Of a DNA stretch of 64,000 nt, positions 36,501 to 44,378 are shown piece after piece. The notes beneath the pieces are model-generated. The model did no database searches. It was not told the DNA's origin and saw nothing but the letters and a program-made list of their open reading frames with translations. The DNA comes from Parasegetibacter sp. NRK P23 (lineage in GTDB: Bacteria > Bacteroidota > Bacteroidia > Chitinophagales > Chitinophagaceae), in the NCBI RefSeq assembly GCF_023721715.1, contig NZ_JAMDLG010000001.1, forward strand, positions 3,511,784 to 3,575,783, given 5' to 3'. The position numbers were made by a program, and so were the translations under genes. How positions within the stretch are numbered: position 1 is the first letter of the stretch; every line of letters starts with the position of its first letter.

Positions 36501-36801
36501 CGCCTTTATTTTCCCTTATATCTATAAGCAGAATGGCATCGGTAAACTGGTAGGTATGCCGGTTCCGGGTACAGGTACCGCGGTTTGGTGGGAAACCCAG
36601 ATCGATCCTACCTTAGTATTCGGTATCCCCATGGTGGCTACGATTGGCAAGGAAAATCGTCCTACCGAAAATCTCCAACTGGAACCAGATATCCGTGTTC
36701 CGCTTCCTTACGAAGACTTCCTGAATGGAAGGGATCCGCAGATAGAAGCGGCCGTGAAAGAGATGCTGAAAGAGATCAGTGAGAAGAAGAAAGGATTTTA
36801 A
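33523..36801 (+). CDS. Tricorn-like S41 family protease with N-terminal beta-propellers
   Basis: 1092 residues with a signal peptide (MKKLVWSAFTLLACFSAFAQ). Residues about 25-690 are WD40-like/TolB-like propeller repeats ('PSISPDGSTIVFSYKGDLY', 'PVWSHDGKQIAFASDRYGN'). They are interrupted near 565-605 by a Lys/Glu/Thr-rich charged linker. A PDZ-like domain (about 770-850) and the S41/tricorn catalytic domain follow: 'LIVDTRFNGGGWLHDDL', nucleophile Ser probably in EGNYSDAF, and Glu in GKENRPTENLQLEPDI. It degrades peptides in the periplasm. The 257 bases upstream contain no gene I can see. Confidence 0.93.
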   Translation: MKKLVWSAFTLLACFSAFAQTDPLWMRYPSISPDGSTIVFSYKGDLYKVPSAGGDAIPLTLHEAHDYMPVWSHDGKQIAFASDRYGNFDVFVMPATGGEPTRLTYHSANDFPYDFSNDSKQVLFGSARNIPEKNVRFYSPRLFQNLYTVPATGGRSVLITSAGVENAHYNSKGTQVVFQDRKGYEDPWRKHQTSSVSRDIWLMDVKGNTYRKISGYQGENREPIFSNDDQFIYYLSEKDGIQNIYQAPVLNRMAERRLTDFKTHPVRHLSASNNNTLCFTWNGEIYTLKEGSTPQKVAIRITNDGRAGVEKNVSINGNVTQFELSPNGKEIAFVTRGEIFVTSVEGGQTKRITNTPQQERMVQWSPDGRSLVYAAERNNSWDIYKASISRKEEPYFYASTVINEEPLIATKAEEFQPKFSPDGKEIAYVEERNILKVYNIASKQTRTLLPVGRNYSYSDGDWDFNWSPDGKWIVSDDSEGNWFTGNAAIIKADASAGIQHPLKSGFGQGNPKWAMKGKVLTWTSAREGRKSLANQGSREVDIYAGFFDKELYDRFNLSKEDYALLKEKEEKEKTDKEKTDKETPAADKKGTKTTEPKKEEKAWSPDLENFENRVARLTINSSSVSDYVLNEDGSKLYYLASFEKGFDLWVTDTRTHDTKILAKLGGSPSGIEMSKDGKTLFVTNRGSLVKVDESGKVSPIGINGEMVLNQAKEREYILDHAVRQVEKKFYDPKLHGLDWAALHKNYARFLPHISNNYDFQELLSEILGELNASHTGGRYSPQMQNPDATAVLGLLYDESIGGNGLKVTEVIAGGPLDKSSSRVKAGTVIEKIDGESITDGADWAKFLNRKTGKNTLLSLYDPTTKTRWEETVQPISFGEEASLMYKRWLKMMDDMVRKLSDGKIGYVHVQGMNDGSFRNTFDVVLGKNFDKEALIVDTRFNGGGWLHDDLNTFLSGKQYLSFAPQGNRLKDGEPMGRWSKPSVVLMSEGNYSDAFIFPYIYKQNGIGKLVGMPVPGTGTAVWWETQIDPTLVFGIPMVATIGKENRPTENLQLEPDIRVPLPYEDFLNGRDPQIEAAVKEMLKEISEKKKGF

Positions 36802-36812
36802 TAGCCTTCAAT

Positions 36813-36847
36813 AAAAAATGCCCCGGTAATTTACCGGGGCATTTTTT
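36813..36847. terminator. Bidirectional terminator between the protease and tig
   Basis: Perfect 17-bp arms AAAAAATGCCCCGGTAA / TTACCGGGGCATTTTTT around a single central base (in practice a small loop), with T6 on both strands. It serves the two convergent genes. Confidence 0.92.
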
Positions 36848-36866
36848 ATTATTTAAATCAGAAGCA

Positions 36867-38228
36867 TTAGTGCTTATGCTCCTGCACCAGCTTTGTAAAA
36901 GCATCGGTGCTGATCTTCTCTTCTTTAGGTTTCACCTGTGTTTCCGCCCATCCGAAAACTTTTTCGGTCTGGATGCGGTGGAAGCTGTCTTCCACAAATT
37001 TGCGGTCTTTCAGCATACGGTTCACGTAATCTTCGATCCAGGGTTGGTCATCACCTGAAGTGGGCATGCCCATGTAACCGAAAAGCTGTTGTTTGGCGAA
37101 AGCTTTGATATCTTCCGGACCAACTTCGATCTTGTTGTCTTTCACGATCTGGTCAACGATCAGGGTCCATTTCAACTGGTTCTTAAACGCGGGGAACTCG
37201 GCTTCGGCCTGTTCTGCGGTTTTGGGTTGTTCCTGGTTGAACTGCATCCAGCGTTTCAGGAAAGTTTCGGGGAAATCGATCTGCGTGTCATCCACCAGTG
37301 CGTGAAAGATCTGGTCGTGCAGTTGGTTGCGGGTTTGAGCGGCCCAGTGTTGTTCGATCTCAGCTTTCACCTGCGCACGGAATTCGTCCGCGGAGTTGAT
37401 CTCGATGGCGGGATATACCTGCTTGAAGAATTCTTCATTCAGTTCAGAACGTTCTACCAGTCCAACTTTGGTTACTTCCAGTATGAAGTTTTTACCGGCA
37501 TCAGCGGCTGTAAGACCGAGATCGCCCAGTACCCATTCCTGCTCTTTACCCTCGAACGCGTTGGCTATGGTGGTGGTGAAAGTAGCTCCTGCCGCGATGC
37601 CCATCAGTTGGGGGCGGAAAGCTTCGGAGAAATATTTTACCAGGAGGGAGTTGTCTTTTGTGATGCCACCTTCCACTGCGTTACCTGCTTCATCGGCTTC
37701 TTTAAAAGTGATGTTCAGCACATTATCGTCGGAGGTAACTGTTTCGGGGTCGGTCATTTTTCCGTGGCGGAGTTGGAGCCTGCTCACTTCTTCGTCGATC
37801 ATCTCTTCGGTGATGTCCACTTTGTAACCGATGAATTTTCCTTTGGAAAGATCGGTGATGGAGAAGTTGGGTTTCAGGCCGATCTCGAACGCAAACGCGT
37901 ATTCAGCGGGGTTGTTCAGATCGAGCTGGCGGGCATCGTTCTCGGGCATGGGGAGGGGCTGCGCGAAAATCTCCAGTTGCTCGGTGGTCATGTAATCGTT
38001 CAGTTGTTTTTCAACGGAACGCAATACTTCGTCGGTGAACACCGACTGGCCGTGCATTTTGCGGATAAGTCCTGCGGGTACCATTCCTTTCCTGAAGCCA
38101 GGTATATTAGCTGTTTTGCTGTATGTTTTCAGCGCTTTTTCAAAGGAAGGAAGATAGTCTTCTCCGGCTACTTTTACTGTGATCTTGTCGTTCAGTAAAC
38201 CGATATTTTCCCTCGTAACGGTTGCCAT
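36867..38228 (-). CDS. tig: Trigger factor
   Basis: 453 residues. The N-terminal ribosome-binding domain carries a variant of the signature loop, GFRKGMVPAGLIRKMHG (about 40-56; consensus GFRxGKxP). The middle part, including 'EEMIDEEVSRLQLRHG' and 'ADEAGNAVEGG', corresponds to the PPIase domain. The helical C-terminal chaperone arms follow with 'LNEEFFKQVYP' and 'FAKQQLFGYMG'. It is the cytoplasmic chaperone that meets nascent chains at the ribosome exit. Sequence divergence from proteobacterial TF is normal for Bacteroidota. No clpP/clpX follows in the window. Confidence 0.93.
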   Translation of the reverse strand: MATVTRENIGLLNDKITVKVAGEDYLPSFEKALKTYSKTANIPGFRKGMVPAGLIRKMHGQSVFTDEVLRSVEKQLNDYMTTEQLEIFAQPLPMPENDARQLDLNNPAEYAFAFEIGLKPNFSITDLSKGKFIGYKVDITEEMIDEEVSRLQLRHGKMTDPETVTSDDNVLNITFKEADEAGNAVEGGITKDNSLLVKYFSEAFRPQLMGIAAGATFTTTIANAFEGKEQEWVLGDLGLTAADAGKNFILEVTKVGLVERSELNEEFFKQVYPAIEINSADEFRAQVKAEIEQHWAAQTRNQLHDQIFHALVDDTQIDFPETFLKRWMQFNQEQPKTAEQAEAEFPAFKNQLKWTLIVDQIVKDNKIEVGPEDIKAFAKQQLFGYMGMPTSGDDQPWIEDYVNRMLKDRKFVEDSFHRIQTEKVFGWAETQVKPKEEKISTDAFTKLVQEHKH

Positions 38229-38353
38229 TATCAGTTATTTAAGTGTATAAAATGAATTCTAAACCCTGTTTGGGGGCTGCAAAGGTACAATTTTTTACAC
38301 TATGGGAACGGGCGAAACGGAAATAGCGGTCCTTTCTTTTAAATGATTGATAA

Positions 38354-39166
38354 CTAGTGTTTTTGATGGATCACGAGCAAGGGGATCGGGGTATTGAAAG
38401 CCATTTTCCGGGTTTGACTGGTGTGGAAAAGTCCTTCCAGGAAGGGATGGGGTTGCGCCACCATCACCAGCAGGTCGGCAGGTTGCTGTTCCAGGTAATG
38501 GAGGATGCCGTCCACCACTTTGTTTTCCTGGATTTCGTGGTATTCGTGGGGCACATTGCTTAATACCGCGGACATTCTTATTTTACCAGCGGCTTCTTCG
38601 GAACTCAGTTCATCCTGTTTGGAAACATGGAGTACATCAAGTGTGCTTTGAAAATGTTCGGATAGTTCAAATATTCTGTCATACACGTTCTGGGGCAGGG
38701 ATGGATTGAAATCGGTGGCGAAGGCGATCTTTTGCAAAGGGCGGAAGGAGCATCCTTCGGGAACCACGATTACCGGAACTTTTACCTTTTTCAATGTATT
38801 GGTGGTGGTGCTGCCGATCAGTTTTTCCAGTCCGTTTTCACCTTTCATACCCATCACCACCCAACCGATGTTTTTTTCTTCCGTAAGCACATCCACTTCC
38901 GCTGAAGGAACACCGATGCGAACGGTCCATTCCACGGGCACCTGGTAAAGGTTGTTCAGCCTTTGCGCTTCTTTGGCGGCCATCTTTTCATTTTCTTCCT
39001 GCAAGGCGTCGGCGGTTACCATCACGTACGGCAGGTCCGATACGGGCGTTGGTAACATATAAGCATGAAACAACAACAGGCTCTGTTTTGTGGCGGCGGC
39101 AAGTTGAGCGGCATATTCCGCTGCTGCTCTTGCGGCATTGGAGAAATCGGTGGGAACGAGTATCAT
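38354..39166 (-). CDS. Tandem universal stress protein (UspA)
   Basis: 270 residues from the ATG at 39166 (MILVPTDFSNAARAAAEYAAQ in part). Two Usp domains in tandem, about 1-145 and 146-270. The first has the ATP-binding pattern GMKGENGLEKLIGSTTN followed by 'KVKVPVIVVPEG'. The second begins 'KIAFATDFNPSL' and has a weaker G-x2-G site, so it may not bind nucleotide. Cytoplasmic; lies 31 bases after the RelA/SpoT gene on the same strand and may be cotranscribed with it, which would fit a stress theme. Confidence 0.93.
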   Translation of the reverse strand: MILVPTDFSNAARAAAEYAAQLAAATKQSLLLFHAYMLPTPVSDLPYVMVTADALQEENEKMAAKEAQRLNNLYQVPVEWTVRIGVPSAEVDVLTEEKNIGWVVMGMKGENGLEKLIGSTTTNTLKKVKVPVIVVPEGCSFRPLQKIAFATDFNPSLPQNVYDRIFELSEHFQSTLDVLHVSKQDELSSEEAAGKIRMSAVLSNVPHEYHEIQENKVVDGILHYLEQQPADLLVMVAQPHPFLEGLFHTSQTRKMAFNTPIPLLVIHQKH

Positions 39167-39197
39167 AAAATATAGTTTTGAATGAATAAGATCAACG

Positions 39198-41441
39198 TTA
39201 TTTCTCTTCCGTATCGTAGCGGTCCACGCGTTCAATACCGGGGAGTTTCAGCAAGCGCGTTACCAGTTCCTCCAGCTCTTCCTTGTCGTGCACGTATACT
39301 TTGATGTTCCCTTCAAACAAGCCTTCCCGCGCCTCAATAGTAATGGCATTGATGTTTATCCTCAGTTCCCCGGAAATCAGGTTGGTAATGCGGTTCACCA
39401 CGCCCACATCATCCAGTCCTACAATTTTCAGGCCCGTAAGAAAGGAGATTTCCTTGTTCTTCGCCCATTTGGTTTTCACCACCCTGTGACCGTAGTTGGC
39501 CATCAGTTTAGCGGCATTCGGGCAATTGGTTCTGTGGATGGTAAGGCCCTTTCCAGTGGTCACGAAACCAAACACGTCATCGCCGGGAATGGGTTTACAG
39601 CAGTTGGCGAGGTTGTAGACGATGCGGTCGCTGCTTTCCCCGAAAATAATCAGCTCCGTATCCTTCCGGTTGATGTTCGACGCCTGCTCGTTGTATTCCG
39701 GTTTGTGTTCTATAACCGGTTTTGGTGGTTTGGGCGGTTCCAGTTTATCACCCAGTACCTGGAACTCTTTCAGTTCCTTCAGGTCGATGGATTTGATGGA
39801 AACCTGGTAGAAAAAATCCAGTGTGGATGCCTGTTTGTAGAAGGCCGTGAGCACATCAATATTGTATTGATTGTATGCGGCGCCCATACCTTCCAACTTT
39901 CGTTGCACCGTATATTTTCCTTCTTCGGCGATCTTTCTTTTTTCTTCTTTCAGCGCGTCTTTGATCTTGGTTTTCGCCTTTGCGGTCACCACAATGTTCA
40001 GCCAGTCTTCGTTGGGACGTTGCTTATTGGAAGTGATGATTTCCACCTGGTCGCCACTGCGCAGCTTGTGGCTCAGCGGAACGAGTTTGTGGTTCACCTT
40101 CGCGCCGATACATTTGGAGCCGATGGCGCTGTGGATGGAGAAAGCGAAATCGAGGGAGGTGGAGCCGACGGGCAGCATCTTCACATCGCCTTTCGGGGTA
40201 TATACATATATTTCTTCCGCGAGGAAACTCGTTTTGAAGTCCTGGAGGAAATCGACGGTATCGGCTTCCTGGTTGGCGAGCACTTCGCGGATCTGGTGGA
40301 ACCATTTGTCGAAGCGGGATTCATCGTTGGTGCCTTCCTTGTATTTCCAGTGGGCGGCGAGTCCTTTTTCGGCGATTTCGTTCATGCGGTGGGTGCGTAT
40401 CTGCACTTCCACCCATTTGCCCTGCGGTCCCATCACGGTGGTATGGAGCGCTTCGTATCCGTTCGATTTCGGGTTGCTGAGCCAGTCGCGGAGGCGTTCG
40501 GGGCTGGGTGTGTACTGGTCGGTGATGAGGGAATACACTTTCCAGCATTCTTCCTTTTCTTTTTCGGGAGAAGAATTAAGGATCACGCGGATGGCGAAAA
40601 GATCGTACACTTCTTCGAAGGCCACGCCTTTTTTCTTCATTTTATTCCAGATGGAATGAATGCTTTTCGGACGCCCGTGGATTTCGAAATGAAAGCCTGT
40701 TTTCTCCAACTGATCGCGGAGCGGGCGGATAAATTCGTTGATGTATCGGGTTCTTTCGCGTTTGGTCTCGGCCAGTTTCCGGGCGATTTCGCGGTAGGTA
40801 TCAGGTTCCAGGTATTTCATGGAAAGATCTTCCAGTTCGGTCTTGATGTTGTAAAGCCCCATGCGGTGGGCGAGGGGGGCGTATACCCAAACCGTTTCTG
40901 ATGCGATCTTCAGTTGTTTTTCCCGCTTCATGCTGTCGAGGGTACGCATGTTGTGGAGGCGGTCACTCAGTTTGATGAGGATCACCCGCGGATCGTCGGT
41001 GAGTGTGAGGAGTATCTTTTTGAAATTCTCCGCCTGTTGGGAAGAATTGGCATCTATTACGTTGGATATTTTAGTGAGTCCATCCACGATACGGGCGATT
41101 TCGGGACCGAACTCCCTTTCAATGTCTTCCAGGGTGATATCGGTATCTTCCACTGTATCATGGAGCAGGGCGCAAATAGAAGAACGTACCCCCAGCCCGA
41201 TCTCCTCCACACAGATGTGCGACACGGCAATAGGATGCAGAATATACGGTTCCCCGCTTTTCCTTCGCATCGATTTATGCGCCTCAACGGCCATTTCAAA
41301 AGCGGTACGGATCAGTTCTTTATCGCCTTTTTTCAGTTTTGTTTTCAGGGCCCTCAACAATGACCGGTATTCCCGGAGAATCAGCTTTTTTTCTTCTTCC
41401 TCGTTCAGATTGTACTTAGGTTGCGCAACTACGGTATCCAT
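39198..41441 (-). CDS. rsh: RelA/SpoT homologue, bifunctional (p)ppGpp synthetase/hydrolase
   Basis: 747 residues with the full long-RSH layout. HD hydrolase domain: 'SGEPYILHPIAVSHI' and ALLHDTVEDTDIT, with the HD and ED residues intact. Synthetase domain: 'GRPKSIHSIWNKM', 'DLFAIRVIL' and 'SNGYEALHTTV'. TGS domain: 'VYTPKGDVKMLPVGSTSLD' in part. Then the zinc-finger region (NCCKPIPGDD) and a C-terminal ACT domain ('TGLKIVGLDDVGVVNRITN'). With both catalytic halves intact it should make and remove (p)ppGpp. Divergent from tRNA-Leu. Confidence 0.95.
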   Translation of the reverse strand: MDTVVAQPKYNLNEEEEKKLILREYRSLLRALKTKLKKGDKELIRTAFEMAVEAHKSMRRKSGEPYILHPIAVSHICVEEIGLGVRSSICALLHDTVEDTDITLEDIEREFGPEIARIVDGLTKISNVIDANSSQQAENFKKILLTLTDDPRVILIKLSDRLHNMRTLDSMKREKQLKIASETVWVYAPLAHRMGLYNIKTELEDLSMKYLEPDTYREIARKLAETKRERTRYINEFIRPLRDQLEKTGFHFEIHGRPKSIHSIWNKMKKKGVAFEEVYDLFAIRVILNSSPEKEKEECWKVYSLITDQYTPSPERLRDWLSNPKSNGYEALHTTVMGPQGKWVEVQIRTHRMNEIAEKGLAAHWKYKEGTNDESRFDKWFHQIREVLANQEADTVDFLQDFKTSFLAEEIYVYTPKGDVKMLPVGSTSLDFAFSIHSAIGSKCIGAKVNHKLVPLSHKLRSGDQVEIITSNKQRPNEDWLNIVVTAKAKTKIKDALKEEKRKIAEEGKYTVQRKLEGMGAAYNQYNIDVLTAFYKQASTLDFFYQVSIKSIDLKELKEFQVLGDKLEPPKPPKPVIEHKPEYNEQASNINRKDTELIIFGESSDRIVYNLANCCKPIPGDDVFGFVTTGKGLTIHRTNCPNAAKLMANYGHRVVKTKWAKNKEISFLTGLKIVGLDDVGVVNRITNLISGELRININAITIEAREGLFEGNIKVYVHDKEELEELVTRLLKLPGIERVDRYDTEEK

Positions 41442-41506
41442 GCTTCAAATTTACAGTATTCAAAAGTTAAGGAAAAAAGTTGTAATATTGCGCCCTGCTT
41501 TCGATT

Positions 41507-41588
41507 GCGGATGTGGCGAAACTGGCAGACGCACCAGACTTAGGATCTGGCGGGGTGACCCATGTAGGTTCGATTCCTATCATCCGCA
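41507..41588 (+). tRNA. tRNA-Leu (anticodon TAG)
   Basis: Acceptor stem GCGGATG (41507-41513) pairs with CATCCGC (41581-41587), discriminator A at 41588, no encoded CCA. Anticodon stem CCAGA/TCTGG around loop CTTAGGA gives anticodon TAG at 41541-41543. A variable arm follows (from 41551) and T-arm TAGG-TTCGATT-CCTA. All parts of a class II leucine tRNA are present. Confidence 0.95.
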
Positions 41589-41630
41589 CGCGATGAAATT
41601 TTTCCCAGGTGGGAAGAACTCACAGAAATT

Positions 41631-41662
41631 AAAACGGCTATTCTTTAGGGGATGGCCGTTTT
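41631..41662 (+). terminator. Probable terminator after tRNA-Leu
   Basis: AAAACGGC (41631-41638) / GCCGTTTT (41655-41662) with a 16-base loop and a following GTTGTT. The rest of the gap to 41893 shows no gene or structure that I could support. Confidence 0.6.
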
Positions 41663-41893
41663 GTTGTTCAGAAAGTTCGCTATATCTGGAACAGCACTCC
41701 TGGATTTATAAATGAACGGTTTAAACTCTGTCCAGATTGGATGAGTAGTAAGGCTGAAAAGTAGCTAAGCTTTTGTCTGGCCATAGCCACCGGCGAACTG
41801 AGTTATCTCTTGATTAACCGCATTTTCAATCCAGCAGTGTTTTTTCTATTCCCGTTTTTCAGTTTATTGGAAAAAGCGCTGATAAATTCCCCA

Positions 41894-43336
41894 TTAATCA
41901 AACAAATCCTCCATTTTCACTTCCCGTAGCACTCTACCCGTATAATAATTGTTTTTCCGAACACCATAGGTTGTAATCATGGAAAGAAATAGTGATTTCT
42001 TTGTACCAGTCTCCCGTTTGAATACATTTAGCTTGCTGTCTAACTCCTCCGCATATTTCTTATCAATTACGAATTCATCACCTGCGAATTTCATCTCGCA
42101 AACATTAATTGTCCGATCCTGCCGATCCAGCAACAAGTCAATCTGTGCTCCCTGCATTCCGCTTCCTTTTGGTGGAAGATATCGCCAGGAGGACTCTTCT
42201 GTTAGAACATCCCCTATCCCAAGTGCCTTTTTAATTTGCTTGCTGTGCTTATGGCAAACAGATTCAAATGCGAATCCACTCCAGCTTTTATATGATTGCG
42301 TTTGGATTTGTCTGAGCCAGGTTCCGTCACCAGTAGCTTTGGCATTTTCAATAAATTTCTGATAAAAAAGAGCGTATTCATCGGATAGCCTATAGATATT
42401 TTCATTCACGGATTTGCCAAACGGAATATAGCTTGAAATAAACCCTGACTCTTCGAGTTCTTTGAGCATTTTTGTGGTGCCACCGCCGGTCGTGAAACCA
42501 CATTCATTAATAATTTCGTCTCTTGTCAAACCCTTGGCTCTTTTTACAAGCGCGCGTATTACTTTTTCGTGTTGATCAGAATGTATAAACAATGATTCAA
42601 ATAAATTTTTAAACTCGGTTCGTAACGGTCCGTTCGTGGTGAAACAGAGACGATCTATTATTTGCGCGGCACTTTCTCCAGGTAAAATATGTTGTAAATA
42701 GTATGGAATGCCACCGATAGCCATATAGACCTGCAGCGTTTGGTAATGATCCAGTTGGACTCCTTTGTACTTTAAATACATGTCCGTTTCACTCAATGTA
42801 AATGGCAGAAGCCTTATTGTTTGGGTGACCCGGTTGTGAAGGCCTCCCTTGTCATTTAAAATTTTCTCAATCATCCAGGAAGCTGCTGATCCGCATATCA
42901 CCACTTTGAGATTAGGGCGTTTTGTCCCAGAGCTATTCCACCAATGATCAAACGCGCGAAGAAAATTTGACCTGTGTGTATGCAGCCAGGGAAACTCATC
43001 AAAAAAAAGAACCGCTGGCTTTTCCGGATCGATTTTATCCAATAGATATTTATCCAGATCATAAAATGCTTCCAGCCAGCTATTGGCAGTTGCTATTGGC
43101 GCAGGGCTGTTGATTGCTCTCCCCAGTGCCAGGCTAAAGTTCTTCAACTGGTCGCCCATCTTAGCGCCATGAATACCGGCCAGTTCAAATACAATATTTT
43201 TTTTCAAATAAGTGCGAATCAGATAGGTCTTTCCGACCCGTCTTCTTCCATACACAGCGATTAATTCCGGGCTGCCTGTAGAAAGCTTATGGTCTAAGAT
43301 TCTCATTTCTTCTTTCCTCCCTATAACCATTTCCAT
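41894..43336 (-). CDS. AAA ATPase of the archaeal-type/DUF234 family
   Basis: 480 residues. N-terminal 'FIGRKEEM'-like start (VIGRKEEMRIL), Walker A VYGRRRVGKTYLIR (about 28-41) and Walker B with VLFFDEFPWL (about 108-117) form the P-loop ATPase. A winged-helix segment (about 260-310, 'LTRDEIINECGFTTGGGTTK') follows. The C-terminal DUF234 part has 'GAQIDLLLDRQDRTINVCEMKF', shaped like the D...E-x-K core of PD-(D/E)XK nucleases (given in part: IDLLLD and CEMKF). The role of the family is poorly known; defence or mobile-element links have been suggested. Clearly more AT-rich than its neighbours and next to a tRNA, which suggests acquisition by transfer. Confidence 0.88.
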   Translation of the reverse strand: MEMVIGRKEEMRILDHKLSTGSPELIAVYGRRRVGKTYLIRTYLKKNIVFELAGIHGAKMGDQLKNFSLALGRAINSPAPIATANSWLEAFYDLDKYLLDKIDPEKPAVLFFDEFPWLHTHRSNFLRAFDHWWNSSGTKRPNLKVVICGSAASWMIEKILNDKGGLHNRVTQTIRLLPFTLSETDMYLKYKGVQLDHYQTLQVYMAIGGIPYYLQHILPGESAAQIIDRLCFTTNGPLRTEFKNLFESLFIHSDQHEKVIRALVKRAKGLTRDEIINECGFTTGGGTTKMLKELEESGFISSYIPFGKSVNENIYRLSDEYALFYQKFIENAKATGDGTWLRQIQTQSYKSWSGFAFESVCHKHSKQIKKALGIGDVLTEESSWRYLPPKGSGMQGAQIDLLLDRQDRTINVCEMKFAGDEFVIDKKYAEELDSKLNVFKRETGTKKSLFLSMITTYGVRKNNYYTGRVLREVKMEDLFD

Positions 43337-43370
43337 AATTTCTTAATTATGAAGCAAAAATATTAATTTC

Positions 43371-43487
43371 CCAAATTATGGCGAGTATTATATTTTATTA
43401 CTCTCCAAAATAAGTTAAAATATGACTATTTTGGCGGATAATAATGCTTCATAATCTCCAAAATATGCTTAAAAAGGAGGATTTTGG
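43371..43487. promoter_or_regulatory. Iterated CCAAAATA / TATTTTGGCGG sites upstream of the ATPase
   Basis: Three related sites: CCAAATTATGGCG at 43371, CTCCAAAATA (43403-43412) facing TATTTTGGCGG (43427-43437), and CTCCAAAAT (43456-43464) facing ATTTTGGCGG (43481-43490). They are spaced through the AT-rich 120 bases upstream of the ATPase start. They look like repeated operators, possibly for self-regulation. The remaining sequence to 43699 shows nothing else. Confidence 0.5.
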
Positions 43488-43699
43488 CGGCACTTAAAAA
43501 CTCTTACCGATTTTCAGATGAGGTGAAATGGGAAGCTAGAAGTGAAGGCAAAGAAGAAAATCCTATAAGGTTATTTAAATGCAACCCATTATGAATATTC
43601 CCCGATTTAAACGGAGACCACATATGGATAGGCATATTTGAGCGTATACTGTTTCTGAGAAAAACGAGCACACAACTCTCAGGCACCCAAACGAAATCT

Positions 43700-43933
43700 T
43701 TATTCTGTTTCCTGTACGCGTTGCTTTACAGCAGCGGCCGCTTTGGGTGTTGTGTCCTTAGGGGATGACTTTTGTTTTGCCGTGCCAATTCCTGCAGCAA
43801 GGATCTTCCCGGCTTTTTTGATCTTTTTCCTGAATTTCTTTTCCCCGATTTCCTTTTCCAGACTCGCGAAAGCTTTAGTTAGCTTTTGTTGTATCAGCAA
43901 CCGTGCAGTATTCTTTTTACGTTCTTTGGGCAT
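43700..43933 (-). CDS. Small lysine-rich protein of unknown function
   Basis: 77 residues, strongly basic in the first two thirds (MPKERKKNTARLLIQQK, 'KKFRKKIKKAGKILAAG') and Ala/Lys/Thr-rich towards the end. The composition recalls small nucleoid or histone H1-like proteins, but there is no recognised domain. An A/G-rich stretch precedes the ATG. Codon use is coherent and the frame is not a shadow of another gene. Cytoplasmic. Confidence 0.55.
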   Translation of the reverse strand: MPKERKKNTARLLIQQKLTKAFASLEKEIGEKKFRKKIKKAGKILAAGIGTAKQKSSPKDTTPKAAAAVKQRVQETE

Positions 43934-44072
43934 ACCATTTTCTTATTCAACAAACTTAACAATTAGATAATGCAGCCAGTGTTAAGTTTTTTAAAGGCAG
44001 AGGATTTTATCGTTAGGTAGAAACTGGTCTCGAACAGTTACAGTAATTTTATGTACACAAAATACAGCCGCA

Positions 44073-44243
44073 ATGACTAATACGCAGCTTCTTTCGGTAG
44101 TGCTTGTTGGAGTGGCCGGTGCGGCACTGGTGTTGTTCCTGTTTATCAGGAATAACCGCGACAAAAAAAATCTTCCATCTGATGTTTCTGATCCAACCAG
44201 TGAGTTGAAGGAAAGGCAGCGCAGTGAGCGCGACAGGACCTGA
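44073..44243 (+). CDS. Small single-pass membrane protein
   Basis: 56 residues, ATG at 44073 and TGA at 44241-44243. A hydrophobic helix covers residues 6-25 (LLSVVLVGVAGAALVLFLFI), followed by a basic stop-transfer (RNNRDKK) and a charged, Arg/Glu-rich cytoplasmic tail ending ERDRT. The N-out/C-in layout is typical of small stress or regulatory membrane proteins. It lies 135 bases before the sigma factor gene on the same strand. Not recognised by name. Confidence 0.55.
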   Translation: MTNTQLLSVVLVGVAGAALVLFLFIRNNRDKKNLPSDVSDPTSELKERQRSERDRT

Positions 44244-44378
44244 CCCGCATAGTCCCTATAATAAAGTCGAAAATAAAATTCGGAAGCTTCTTACGCTTTT
44301 GCTTTTATAGAACTGCTGGAAACAAAACGATAATATACCGCGCAAGTGTTTTCCTGCCACATTCTATAATTTTACGCC

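Noticed and set aside
37089-38198. Long open frame antisense to the trigger factor gene
   Set aside because: No signal, motif or ribosome-binding site; it exists because of the codon bias of tig on the other strand, whose protein family is certain.
39288-40901. 537-codon open frame antisense to the RelA/SpoT gene
   Set aside because: Composition is that of a mirror frame (Phe/Val/Gly/His-rich) and the opposite strand encodes a full, clearly recognised enzyme.
41894-43336. DUF234 ATPase as a complete defence system
   Set aside because: No partner effector or second defence gene is next to it; the single gene and operator-like repeats are not enough for that claim.
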